Shown: positions 1-7,429 of the stretch, piece after piece
Layout of the letters: every line of letters begins with the position of its first letter
Numbering within the stretch: the first letter of the stretch is position 1
Assembly (NCBI GenBank): GCA_902770635.1
Contig: CACXTX010000018.1
Coordinates: 1 to 36,006, forward strand
Direction: 5' to 3'
DNA: 36,006 bases
Source of the DNA: an uncultured Prevotellaceae bacterium
GTDB lineage: Bacteria; Bacteroidota; Bacteroidia; Bacteroidales; Bacteroidaceae
Made by a program: the position numbers and the translations under genes
Notes under the pieces: generated by a model
Seen by the model: only the letters and a program-made list of their open reading frames with translations
Databases searched by the model: none
Told to the model about the DNA's origin: nothing

Positions 1-98
1 GGTGGGCAGCTATCTGCATCGCGCCGCTACAACCAAGTACCCTTGCTATGTTCCCATCCTGGGGGATTCCGAGGGAGCTGGCCGTACAGGACTGCCCA
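1..98 (-). ncRNA. ffs: Signal recognition particle RNA, small bacterial type
   Basis: The minus strand reads as a roughly 97-nt rod whose ends pair (UGGGCAG with CUGCCCA). Its middle holds the conserved SRP domain IV: AGG, then a G-GGAA-C tetraloop, then the asymmetric-loop element AGCA. This is the site bound by Ffh, the GTPase that delivers nascent membrane and secreted proteins to the translocon. The 3' end lies at the very edge of the window, so it may extend a few bases beyond. Identification rests on the tetraloop and internal-loop motifs and the terminal pairing; the exact ends are inferred. An upstream minus-strand promoter lies at 196-227, which implies a 5' leader of about 90 nt that is presumably processed. 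Confidence 0.88.
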
Positions 99-192
99 TT
101 TTCGGCTGACAAAATCAGTGCAAGCCGAATGCAGAGAACTTGTTCTTTGCTGAGGCGAAGCCTGATTTCGCAAGCGATTTTCCAAAAATCGC
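99..192 (-). other. 5' leader of the SRP RNA with two hairpins
   Basis: The stretch between the SRP promoter and the SRP RNA body has two inverted repeats. One is at 174-192, an 8-bp perfect stem with a 3-nt loop, right at the predicted transcript start. The other is at 101-129, with arms TTCGGCT and AGCCGAA, immediately 5' of the mature RNA. They may guide maturation by an RNase, but that is inference. No convincing protein gene lies in 99-294: a 73-codon plus-strand frame here crosses the SRP RNA and both promoters. Confidence 0.5.
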
Positions 193-195
193 GTG

Positions 196-227
196 CAAAG
201 GTAATACTTTTTTTGAGAAGCCGCAAA
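196..227 (-). promoter_or_regulatory. Bacteroidetes-type promoter of the SRP RNA
   Basis: On the minus strand a TTTG -33 element (224-227) is followed, after exactly 20 bp, by the -7 element TACCTTTG (196-203). Transcription should start near 189-190. It is back to back with the promoter at 254-285. Confidence 0.75.
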
Positions 228-253
228 TGTTTTGCCAAAAAATATCACTTTTA

Positions 254-285
254 TTTGTATTTCTCATAACTTAATCGTACCTTTG
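254..285 (+). promoter_or_regulatory. Promoter of the DUF4199 operon
   Basis: TTTG (254-257), a 20-bp spacer and TACCTTTG (278-285) form a textbook Bacteroidetes promoter. The ATG at 295 begins only nine bases after the -7 box, so the predicted transcript is almost leaderless. It also rules out the longer frame that starts at 232, because that start would lie upstream of the promoter. Confidence 0.78.
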
Positions 286-294
286 CACCCGATT

Positions 295-834
295 ATGACA
301 CCAGAAGAATATATACAACTGAAAGCGTTTGCACGACAGGACGGCGCCATGCTGTCGCTGCTATGGATTGGGAGCTTTGCCTGCTACATCAAGGGGCTTA
401 GCTCGCCCACCCTCGCCTTTGCCGCCCTGCTGCTGATGACCCTGTCGCCCTTCTTTGCAGCCAGCAGGCTGCGCCACTTCCGCGACTATGCGCGCGAGGG
501 TTTCATCACCTTCAAGCGGGGCTATGCCTACACGGTGATGAGTTTCTTTTATGCCGGACTGTTGATGGCTATGGCTATCTATGTGTACTTTGAATTCATG
601 GATCACGGCTATCTGCTGGGCATGTACAGCTCGGTGATGGACTCGGAGGAAGGCAAGAGAGTGCTGGAAATGAGCGGCATGAAAGAACAGATGGCACAGG
701 GGCTGCAAGACCTTTATAACATGCGCCCGATAGACTATGCGGTGAACATGCTGACGGCTATCATCATGACGGGATTAGTGCTGGCACTGCCCATTGCGGC
801 CATGTTGCAGAAGAGAGTGAAGAATGAAGAATGA
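295..834 (+). CDS. DUF4199 family membrane protein
   Basis: This is a 179-residue integral membrane protein. Hydrophobic segments lie around residues 17-35, 39-56, 76-100 and 150-172, with a polar stretch (residues about 105-145) between the third and fourth. The pattern and its position directly before a GT2 glycosyltransferase match the DUF4199 family of Bacteroidetes, whose function is unknown. I start it at 295 because the promoter -7 box ends at 285; the same frame stays open further upstream, but that part overlaps the promoter. The gene opens a plus-strand run in which neighbours are spaced by a few bases or overlap. A role alongside the glycosyltransferase in envelope glycan or lipid modification is a guess from context only. 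Confidence 0.8.
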   Translation: MTPEEYIQLKAFARQDGAMLSLLWIGSFACYIKGLSSPTLAFAALLLMTLSPFFAASRLRHFRDYAREGFITFKRGYAYTVMSFFYAGLLMAMAIYVYFEFMDHGYLLGMYSSVMDSEEGKRVLEMSGMKEQMAQGLQDLYNMRPIDYAVNMLTAIIMTGLVLALPIAAMLQKRVKNEE

Positions 835-856
835 AGAATTTGCTACCGCTAAAATT

Positions 857-1828
857 ATGGATATATCAGTAATAGTACCTTTATATAATGAGGAAGAGTC
901 GCTGCCCGAGCTGTATGCGTGGATAGAGCGCGTGATGCAGGCTAACAAGTTCTCGTTTGAAGTAATTTTCGTGAACGACGGCTCTACGGACCACTCGTGG
1001 GACGTGATTACGGAACTGGCAGCGCGCTCGGAGCACGTGAAGGGCATTAAGTTCCGCAGGAACTACGGCAAGTCGCCAGCCTTGTATTGCGGATTCAAGG
1101 AGGCTCAGGGCGACGTGGTCATCACGATGGATGCAGACCTGCAGGACTCGCCCGACGAGATTCCCGAGCTGTATCGCATGATCAAGGAGGACGGCTACGA
1201 CCTGGTGAGCGGCTACAAGCAGAACCGCAAACAGGGCGACCCCCTGTCGAAGACCATTCCTACAAAGTTGTTCAACGCTACGGCACGCAAGGTGAGCGGC
1301 ATCAAGAACCTGCACGACTTCAACTGCGGACTGAAAGCGTACCGCAAGGAGGTAGTGAAGAATATCGAGGTGTATGGCGAGATGCACCGCTACATGCCCT
1401 ATCTGGCCAAGAATGCCGGTTTCGACAAGATAGCGGAGAAGCCCGTACACCACCAGGCCCGCAAGTTCGGCAAGTCGAAGTTCATGGGCTGGAACCGCTT
1501 TGTAAACGGCTATCTGGACCTGCTGACGTTGTGGTTCCTGGGTACGTTTGGCAAGAAGCCCATGCACGTGTTCGGATTCCTGGGTACCATCGTGTTCATG
1601 ATAGGTTTCCTGTCAGCAGCCTTCCTGGGTATCGAGAAAGCGTGGGCGCTGTGGAACAATGTGCCCATGCGACTGGTGACCAACTCACCCTACTTCTACA
1701 TTGCACTGACCATGATGATGATTGGTACACAGCTGTTCCTGGCTGGATTCTTGGGCGACCTGATCAGTCGTAACAGCGCAGGGCGTAACGACTACCAGAT
1801 AGAGGAGGAAATCAGATGCGGAAAATAA
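857..1828 (+). CDS. Family 2 glycosyltransferase, polyprenyl-phosphate sugar transferase type
   Basis: The 323-residue protein starts with the GT-A fold signature (ISVIVPLYNEEESLPEL) and carries VNDGSTD near residue 40 and the metal/nucleotide-binding DADLQDSPDE near residue 90. The C-terminal third has two hydrophobic hairpin segments (around residues 235-260 and 280-310). This is the layout of DPM1/ArnC-like enzymes, which move a sugar from a nucleotide donor onto polyprenyl phosphate at the inner membrane. An upstream in-frame ATG at 824 is possible, but residues before 857 come from a GAAGAAT-type spacer repeat and family members begin at MDIS. The 3' end overlaps the next gene by 13 bp. 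The acceptor and sugar cannot be told from sequence. Confidence 0.85.
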   Translation: MDISVIVPLYNEEESLPELYAWIERVMQANKFSFEVIFVNDGSTDHSWDVITELAARSEHVKGIKFRRNYGKSPALYCGFKEAQGDVVITMDADLQDSPDEIPELYRMIKEDGYDLVSGYKQNRKQGDPLSKTIPTKLFNATARKVSGIKNLHDFNCGLKAYRKEVVKNIEVYGEMHRYMPYLAKNAGFDKIAEKPVHHQARKFGKSKFMGWNRFVNGYLDLLTLWFLGTFGKKPMHVFGFLGTIVFMIGFLSAAFLGIEKAWALWNNVPMRLVTNSPYFYIALTMMMIGTQLFLAGFLGDLISRNSAGRNDYQIEEEIRCGK

Positions 1829-2319
1829 TCGGAATCCTGCTACTGACGGCATTGGTAGCGGCCTGTTCGTCTATCGATTGCCCCGTAAACCACACCGTGT
1901 TTACACGCTATAAGCTGTACCAGCCCGACGGCACTCCCGACACGCTGGACCTGGACACCATGTGGGTGCTGATAACGAAAGCCAACGGCAAGGACTCGGT
2001 GGTGCTGAACAGACTCTGTGGTTACAATGCCACAGGATTCAACCTGCCTATCAGCCACACACAGCCTGAGGACCGTTTCCTGGTGCTGATGCGTAAGTAT
2101 GGACAGACGGATGGATACTACTTTGACAGCATTGTCGTGAAGAAAGAGGACCTACCCCACTTCGAGTCGGTGGACTGTCACGCTTCGTACTTCCACAAGA
2201 TTACAGGCGTGAGGTGCTTGGGCAACTTCATCGACTCCGTAGTAATTAAAAACCCTGATGTGAACTATGATACAAAGACAACGGAGCATTTCCGTATATA
2301 CATCAACCCTGATTTTTAG
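1816..2319 (+). CDS. DUF6452 family lipoprotein
   Basis: This 167-residue protein begins with a lipoprotein signal peptide (hydrophobic core, then LVAAC, so Cys17 would be the lipidated residue). The remainder is a small beta-rich domain with four further cysteines, including one just after the lipid site and others near residues 60, 119 and 132. The size, signal and pairing with the next gene fit DUF6452, a Bacteroidetes family of unknown function. It overlaps the glycosyltransferase by 13 bp and the following gene by 53 bp, so translational coupling is likely. It is probably anchored in the envelope facing the periplasm. Confidence 0.75.
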   Translation: MRKIIGILLLTALVAACSSIDCPVNHTVFTRYKLYQPDGTPDTLDLDTMWVLITKANGKDSVVLNRLCGYNATGFNLPISHTQPEDRFLVLMRKYGQTDGYYFDSIVVKKEDLPHFESVDCHASYFHKITGVRCLGNFIDSVVIKNPDVNYDTKTTEHFRIYINPDF

Positions 2320-2965
2320 TGTGCTGCTACTCTTGGGAAGCGCCACTACAGCCCATGCGCAACTGAAAATGTTTCGTGTGGACAACGACTCCATACCCTT
2401 GTTCAGGGGCTTTGCCGTCTCGTTCGACCTGGTAGGTCCCGCCATGTTGGCACTGGGCGACTACGGAACGTACGAGGGAGCCCTGCACATCAACCTGCAC
2501 GACCAGTGGTTTCCCATCTTCGAAATGGGTATAGGACGCGCCAACCACAACGACGACGAGAATACCCACATCACGTACAAAACCACAGCGCCCTTCTTCC
2601 GTATAGGTATGGACTGGAACATCATGAGGAACAAGCACGCGGCCAACCGACTGTATGCCGGTTTCCGCTATGCCTTCACATCGTACAAGGTGGACATTAC
2701 CCGCGACAACCTGCCTGACCCCATTTGGGGAACAACATCCGACTTCGGCGTAGAGGACATGAAATGCTCGATGCACTGGCTGGAAGCTGTGTTCGGACTG
2801 GACGCCAAGATATACGGTCCGCTGCATCTGGGGTGGATGGTGCGCTACAAACGGCGTATTGCCCACAACGACGGTACGCTGGGTGCAACATGGTATGTAC
2901 CAGGTTTCGGCAAGAACGACAACGACGGCTTCGCAGCTAATTTCAACGTCATCATTGATATATAA
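2267..2965 (+). CDS. DUF6048 family outer-membrane beta-barrel-like protein
   Basis: The 232-residue product has a signal peptide ending in AHA-Q near residue 32. The rest is alternating amphipathic beta strands rich in Tyr, Trp and Phe (FRIGMDWNIM, LYAGFRYAFTS, HLGWMVRYK), as in small outer-membrane barrels, and the last residues end in hydrophobic strand style. The family and its pairing with DUF6452 are typical of Bacteroidales, and the function is unknown. The ATG at 2267 lies 53 bp inside the upstream gene; no better start keeps the signal peptide. The spacer to apbE (2966-3004) is a purine-rich GAGGTGAGAAG-type repeat. Confidence 0.75.
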   Translation: MIQRQRSISVYTSTLIFSVLLLLGSATTAHAQLKMFRVDNDSIPLFRGFAVSFDLVGPAMLALGDYGTYEGALHINLHDQWFPIFEMGIGRANHNDDENTHITYKTTAPFFRIGMDWNIMRNKHAANRLYAGFRYAFTSYKVDITRDNLPDPIWGTTSDFGVEDMKCSMHWLEAVFGLDAKIYGPLHLGWMVRYKRRIAHNDGTLGATWYVPGFGKNDNDGFAANFNVIIDI

Positions 2966-3004
2966 TAAGAGGTGAGAAGGGAGAGGTGAGAAAAACTTAA
3001 GACT

Positions 3005-4027
3005 ATGGATGAAAAAAGAAAGAAAAGACTGATATGGCAACTGCCGTTCCTGACCCTGCTGATAGTGGGTACTATACTCATTATCCGCCAGCAACAGGTT
3101 ACCCCCTACCAAAAGAACTCGGGACTCATCTTCGGCACTACCTATAACATTACCTATCAACATGGCGACGACCTGCACAAAGACATTCTGGCACAGCTGA
3201 AAGAAGTGGACGCCACGCTGTCGATGTTCAACGAGAAAAGCATTATCACACGCGTGAACAGCAACCAGCACCCTGAGCTTACCCCCATGTTCATGGAAGT
3301 GTTCAACGAGGCCCAGCAGATTAGCAAGGAAACAGGTGGTGCCTTCGACATCACCGTAGGTCCGCTGGTCAACGCCTGGGGCTTCGGGTTCAAGCACGAG
3401 CAGATGCCCGACGAGCACGCAGTGGACTCGCTGATGGCACTGGTAGGCTATCAGAAGGTGAAGTCCGACGGCAAGAAGATTATCAAGAAAGACCCCCGCA
3501 TCACGCTGGACTGCTCGGCTATAGCCAAAGGCTACGGAGTGGACGTCGTAGCCCGGCTGCTAGACAAGGAAGGCGTCAAGAACTACCTGATTGAGATAGG
3601 CGGTGAGGTGATAACCAAGGGCATCAGCGAGAAACGCCTGCCCTGGAAAATAGGTGTGACCAAGCCCACTGACGATCCGCTGGTGGACGGCAACGAGCTG
3701 CAAACCGTGCTGAACGTGACTGACAAGGCGATGGCTACCAGTGGCAACTATCGGAACTTCTACTATAAAGGCAAGCGCAAATATGCCCACACGATAGACC
3801 CCAAGACAGGTTATCCCGTACAGCACAACATCCTCTCGGCTACGGTGCTCACCAACTGCTGCATGAAGGCTGATGCCTACGCCACCGCCTTTATGGTGAT
3901 GGGACTGGAAAAGGCCCAGAAGGTGTTGGAGAAACATCCGGAGCTGATGGTTTACTTCATCTACGACAAGAACGGACAGAACGCAGTGTGGTATTCGCCC
4001 TCGCTGAAAGAAAAGATTCAGCAATGA
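3005..4027 (+). CDS. apbE: FAD:protein FMN transferase (ApbE)
   Basis: This 340-residue protein attaches FMN covalently to a Thr/Ser of target proteins such as Rnf/Nqr-type redox pump subunits, using FAD as donor and Mg2+. Visible features are an N-terminal membrane anchor (residues 9-27), the GTTYNITY strand, the conserved GGAFDITVGPLVNAWGF block near residues 110-128, DCSAIAKGYGVD near 167-178, the EIGGEV motif near 195, and TSGNYRNF plus HTIDPKTGYPV near 245-275. The length is normal for the family. In Bacteroidetes ApbE acts outside the inner membrane. The substrate is not encoded nearby, so its partner is unknown. It lies in the same run as the Crp-like regulator, 41 bp downstream. Confidence 0.92.
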   Translation: MDEKRKKRLIWQLPFLTLLIVGTILIIRQQQVTPYQKNSGLIFGTTYNITYQHGDDLHKDILAQLKEVDATLSMFNEKSIITRVNSNQHPELTPMFMEVFNEAQQISKETGGAFDITVGPLVNAWGFGFKHEQMPDEHAVDSLMALVGYQKVKSDGKKIIKKDPRITLDCSAIAKGYGVDVVARLLDKEGVKNYLIEIGGEVITKGISEKRLPWKIGVTKPTDDPLVDGNELQTVLNVTDKAMATSGNYRNFYYKGKRKYAHTIDPKTGYPVQHNILSATVLTNCCMKADAYATAFMVMGLEKAQKVLEKHPELMVYFIYDKNGQNAVWYSPSLKEKIQQ

Positions 4028-4068
4028 TTCTTCACCGGCAAAGCCGATTCTTCACTTTTCACTAAAAA

Positions 4069-4731
4069 ATGACCATTTACGACCAGCTGACACAGTTTAC
4101 CTTGTTCCAAGGCATGAGCAGAGCCGACCTGATGGAGGTAGTAACCCACACAAAGTTGGGATTCCTCAAGTCGCACGAGGGACAGAAAGTGGTGAAGGAA
4201 GGCGACAGCTGCACCCAGCTGATGCTGATGACCCACGGAAGCGTGGAGTGCGAGACCATTAGCGACGACCATCAGTGCAGGGTGGTTGAGAAGATGGTGG
4301 CACCATACATGATACAGCCTGAGCGCATCTTCGGAATGACGCAGAAATACACCTCGTCGTTCAAGGCACTGGACAACTGCAACTTCATCACCATCAGCAA
4401 GGAAGAGGTATTGTTGCTGTTGGAAACGCAACTGGTGTTCAGACTGAACATGCTGAACATGCTGGCAGCAGACACCCACCGCATGAGGCACCGTGCCTGG
4501 CAGTCGGCACCCAAGACGCTGAGAGAACGCATTGTGCGCTTCTTCTTCTCCAGATGTGTCTATCCCGCAGGGGCAAAGTCGTTCCACATCCTTATGAAAC
4601 AATTAGGCAACGAGCTGAACGACAGCCGGTTAGACATCAGCAAGGCTCTGAACGAGATGGAGAAAGACGGACTGATAAACCTGCACCGCGGAAGGATTGA
4701 AATCCCCATGCTGGAAAGGCTGCTGATGTAA
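4069..4731 (+). CDS. Crp/Fnr family transcriptional regulator
   Basis: The 220-residue protein has an N-terminal cyclic-nucleotide-binding-like beta barrel (about residues 10-125; EGQKVVKEGD and LMTHGSVE are typical strands). A long dimerisation helix (about 125-150) and a C-terminal winged helix-turn-helix (about 160-215; LGNELNDSRLDISKALNEME is the recognition region) follow. The cysteines do not form the Fnr Fe-S pattern, so it is not obviously an oxygen sensor, and the ligand is unknown. It sits 41 bp after apbE, and the gap contains a TTCACTTTTCAC spacer repeat. It may control its own operon, but no operator is recognisable. Confidence 0.85.
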   Translation: MTIYDQLTQFTLFQGMSRADLMEVVTHTKLGFLKSHEGQKVVKEGDSCTQLMLMTHGSVECETISDDHQCRVVEKMVAPYMIQPERIFGMTQKYTSSFKALDNCNFITISKEEVLLLLETQLVFRLNMLNMLAADTHRMRHRAWQSAPKTLRERIVRFFFSRCVYPAGAKSFHILMKQLGNELNDSRLDISKALNEMEKDGLINLHRGRIEIPMLERLLM

Positions 4732-4755
4732 ACCAGCAATTTTTAAGCCATAGGC

Positions 4756-4786
4756 TTTGTTGTTTCAGGAATAATTTATACTTTTG
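4756..4786 (+). promoter_or_regulatory. Promoter of the M3 peptidase operon
   Basis: TTTG (4756-4759), a 19-bp spacer and TACTTTTG (4779-4786) lie 25 bp upstream of the ATG at 4812. Confidence 0.7.
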
Positions 4787-4811
4787 CACTTTAAATAAAG
4801 AAAACGTTAGT

Positions 4812-6908
4812 ATGAGTGAGCATAAGAATCCATTTTTCGAGCCCTACAACACGCCACATGATACGGTGCCGTTTGACCGTATCCGACTGGAAGACTTTGA
4901 GGAAGCCTTCATGGAAGGTATCCGCAGGGACAACGAGCAGATAGAAAAGACCATCAACAACCCGGAGAAGCCCACCTTCGACAACACCATCATCAACACG
5001 GAGGAGGACGAGGGATACTACGATTTGCTGTCGAGGGTTTCGACGGTTTTCTTCAACCTGTTGTCTGCTGAGACAAACGATGAGATGGATGCGCTGGCCC
5101 AGAAAATGCAACCCATACTAACACAGCACGCCAACGACATCCGTCTGAATCCCAGACTTTTCGAGCGTGTACGCCAAGTGCACCTTCACCACCGAAGGCT
5201 GACTGACGAGGAGAAGATGCTGCTGAACAATTGCTACGAGGGATTCGTGCGCGCAGGTGCCCTTTTGGACGAAGCTGGCAAGGAACGACTGCGCCAGTTG
5301 ACGGAGGAAGCCTCTATGCTGAGCCTGCAATTTTCGCAGAACCTGCTGAAGGAGCAGAAGGCGTTCACCCTGCACATCACCGACGAGGCTCAGCTGGACG
5401 GACTGCCAGAAACGGCACGCGAGGCTGCGGCACTGACGGCAAAGGATATGGGCAAACAGGGATGGGTGTTCACACTGGACATGCCCTCCTACTCGCCCTT
5501 CATGACCTACTCTACACAGCGCGACCTGCGAGAGCAGATGTACATGGCGCGTATGACAGAGTGTACGCACGACAATGAGGAGAACAACCTGGAAATATGC
5601 AAGCGCATCGTAAACCTGCGCAGGGAGATAGCCCAGCTGATGGGCTACAAGACGTATGCCGACTATGTGCTGAAACGTCGTATGGCGTCGAACGCACGCA
5701 ATGTCTATAAGCTGTTGGACGACTTGATTGACGCCTATAAGCCCACTGCCGTCAAGGAGCGCGAGGAACTGAAGAAACTGGCTCACAAGGATGTGAAAAA
5801 GATGATGCCTTGGGACAGCAGTTTCTACAGCCACCAGTTGCAGATGAAGAAATACAACCTGGATCAGGAGATGCTGCGTCCGTATTTCGAGCTGAAAAAC
5901 GTTATCAAAGGTGTCTTCGGACTGGCTAATAAGCTGTACGGCATCACTTTCAAGGAGAACAAGGATATCCCCGTATATCATCCCGATGTGAAAGCCTACG
6001 AGGTGTTCGACAAGGACGGCTCGTACCTGGCCGTATTCTATGCCGACTTCCACCCCCGCAAGGGTAAGCAGGGAGGTGCCTGGATGACAGAATATCAGGG
6101 ACAACATATAGAAATTAGAAATGAGAACCAACGGTCGACGACCGAAGGGAAAGTCAAATCAGGAATGAGAAATGTCAGGCCGCACGTCAGCGTGGTGATG
6201 AACCTGACCAAGCCTACGGAGGACAAACCTGCCCTGCTGACACTCGGTGAGGTGGAGACCTTCCTCCACGAGTTCGGACACTCGCTGCACGGCATGTTTG
6301 CCAATACCCGATTTGAGAGTCTCAGCGGTACTAATGTATGGTGGGACTTCGTGGAGTTGCCCTCACAGTTTATGGAGAACTACGCCATCGAGAAAGAGTT
6401 CCTGCGCACCTTCGCCTTCCATTACCAGACGGGCGAACCGATGCCCGACGAGCTGATACAGCGCATTGTGAAGAGCCGTAACTTCATGGCGGCCTCAGCC
6501 TGTCTCAGACAGGTGACGTTCGGACTGCTGGATATGGCATACTACACCAAGAAGGACGCTTTCGACGAGGACATCATCGCCTTCGAGAAGAAAGCCTGGA
6601 AGAAAGCCATTCTGGGCGAACAGCTGAAAAACACGTGTATGACGGTGCAGTTCTCGCACATCATGGCAGGTGGCTATGCTGCCGGCTACTACAGCTATAA
6701 ATGGGCTGAGGTGCTGGATGCCGACGCCTTCAGCGTTTTCAAGAAAAAAGGTATCTTCGACCAGCAGACTGCACAGCGGTTCCGTGACGAGGTGCTAAGC
6801 AAGGGTGGTACGGAACATCCCATGACCTTATACACGAGGTTCCGCGGAGGAAAACCAACCATTGACGCGCTACTGAAGAGAAATGGGATTAAGAGAGGTA
6901 AGAGATAA
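4812..6908 (+). CDS. dcp: M3 family peptidyl-dipeptidase (Dcp-like)
   Basis: The 698-residue zinc metallopeptidase should remove C-terminal dipeptides or cleave short oligopeptides. The catalytic motif HEFGH is at residues 486-490, with the third zinc ligand Glu515 in FVELPSQ. The long helical N-terminal region (FTNTIIN-like block near 55) and GGYAAGYYSY near the end match Dcp/oligopeptidase A. There is no signal peptide, so it is probably cytoplasmic. Two oddities stand out. Residues about 434-454 (IRNENQRSTTEGKV and onward) are translated from a copy of an intergenic repeat placed where relatives have a short turn before NVRPHVS. The last residues (IKRGKR) are encoded by the start of a TAAGAGG-type array. 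The insert lies before the active site, on what is probably a surface loop. Confidence 0.93.
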   Translation: MSEHKNPFFEPYNTPHDTVPFDRIRLEDFEEAFMEGIRRDNEQIEKTINNPEKPTFDNTIINTEEDEGYYDLLSRVSTVFFNLLSAETNDEMDALAQKMQPILTQHANDIRLNPRLFERVRQVHLHHRRLTDEEKMLLNNCYEGFVRAGALLDEAGKERLRQLTEEASMLSLQFSQNLLKEQKAFTLHITDEAQLDGLPETAREAAALTAKDMGKQGWVFTLDMPSYSPFMTYSTQRDLREQMYMARMTECTHDNEENNLEICKRIVNLRREIAQLMGYKTYADYVLKRRMASNARNVYKLLDDLIDAYKPTAVKEREELKKLAHKDVKKMMPWDSSFYSHQLQMKKYNLDQEMLRPYFELKNVIKGVFGLANKLYGITFKENKDIPVYHPDVKAYEVFDKDGSYLAVFYADFHPRKGKQGGAWMTEYQGQHIEIRNENQRSTTEGKVKSGMRNVRPHVSVVMNLTKPTEDKPALLTLGEVETFLHEFGHSLHGMFANTRFESLSGTNVWWDFVELPSQFMENYAIEKEFLRTFAFHYQTGEPMPDELIQRIVKSRNFMAASACLRQVTFGLLDMAYYTKKDAFDEDIIAFEKKAWKKAILGEQLKNTCMTVQFSHIMAGGYAAGYYSYKWAEVLDADAFSVFKKKGIFDQQTAQRFRDEVLSKGGTEHPMTLYTRFRGGKPTIDALLKRNGIKRGKR
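6117..6159 (+). repeat. Intergenic-type repeat copy inside the M3 peptidase gene
   Basis: These 43 bases match the intergenic copy at 20185-20227 at 42 of 43 positions by eye. The core is the palindrome CGGTCGACGACCG. Reading frame is preserved, so the copy is translated as part of the peptidase. Confidence 0.85.
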
Positions 6909-6954
6909 GAGGTAAGAGGTAAGAGGTAAGAGGTAAGAGGTAAGAAATAAGAAT
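6906..6954 (+). repeat. Heptamer array (TAAGAGG)5 plus two variants
   Basis: Five perfect TAAGAGG units are followed by TAAGAAA and TAAGAAT. They fill the whole gap between the peptidase gene and the ATG at 6955. The first TAA is the peptidase stop codon. The GAGG core may double as the ribosome binding site of the next gene. Confidence 0.9.
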
Positions 6955-7371
6955 ATGGAAAAGCAAAAGAAATTTGACCTAAGATATCTGGAGATGGCTC
7001 GCATCTGGGCCCAGAACTCATACTGCCAGCGCCGACAGGTAGGTGCTCTGGTGGTAAAGAACGGTATGATTATCAGTGACGGCTACAACGGAACACCCAG
7101 CGGATTTGAGAATGTCTGCGAGGATGACAACAACGTGACGAAGCCTTACGTGCTGCACGCAGAGGCTAACGCCATCACCAAACTGGCACGCAGCTCGAAC
7201 AATTCAGAAGGAGCCACCATCTATATCACAGCATCACCCTGTATCGAGTGTGCCAAGCTCATCATCCAGGCTGGCATCAAGCGCGTGGTATATGGTGAGA
7301 AATATCGGCTCACAGACGGCATCGACCTTCTGAGGCGAGCAGGAATAGAGGTAGTCTATCTCGGAGATTAA
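6955..7371 (+). CDS. dCMP/cytidine deaminase family protein (ComEB-like)
   Basis: This 138-residue zinc enzyme has HAEAN at residues 68-72 (His68 zinc ligand, Glu70 proton shuttle) and SPCIEC with Cys96 and Cys99 as the other ligands. The domain order and the QRRQVGALVV and DGYNGTPSGF strands match deoxycytidylate deaminase. That enzyme converts dCMP to dUMP and feeds thymidylate synthesis. The protein is cytoplasmic. It follows the peptidase with only the heptamer array between, and precedes the S41 protease by 58 bp. Allosteric residues were not assessed. A guanine or tRNA deaminase is less likely, given the DNNVTKPYVLHAEANAI context. Confidence 0.9.
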   Translation: MEKQKKFDLRYLEMARIWAQNSYCQRRQVGALVVKNGMIISDGYNGTPSGFENVCEDDNNVTKPYVLHAEANAITKLARSSNNSEGATIYITASPCIECAKLIIQAGIKRVVYGEKYRLTDGIDLLRRAGIEVVYLGD

Positions 7372-7429
7372 TAAAGCACAAAATAACGACATCACGTAAC
7401 AACTATTTAACAACACAACCAAAAACAGA

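Noticed and set aside
48-269. 73-codon plus-strand frame at the left end
   Set aside because: It overlaps the SRP RNA and two promoters, and has no ribosome-binding site or recognisable protein content.
2327-3418. Minus-strand open frame (363 codons) across DUF6048 and apbE
   Set aside because: It runs through two well-supported genes and their spacer, so it is a frame shadow.
5118-6131. Minus-strand open frame (337 codons) opposite the M3 peptidase gene
   Set aside because: It is antisense to a gene with an intact HEFGH motif, and its own translation shows no known motif and no start signals.
6906-6954. CRISPR-like or satellite origin region
   Set aside because: The units are 7 bp with no spacers and no DnaA-box or origin context. 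It is a simple spacer repeat.
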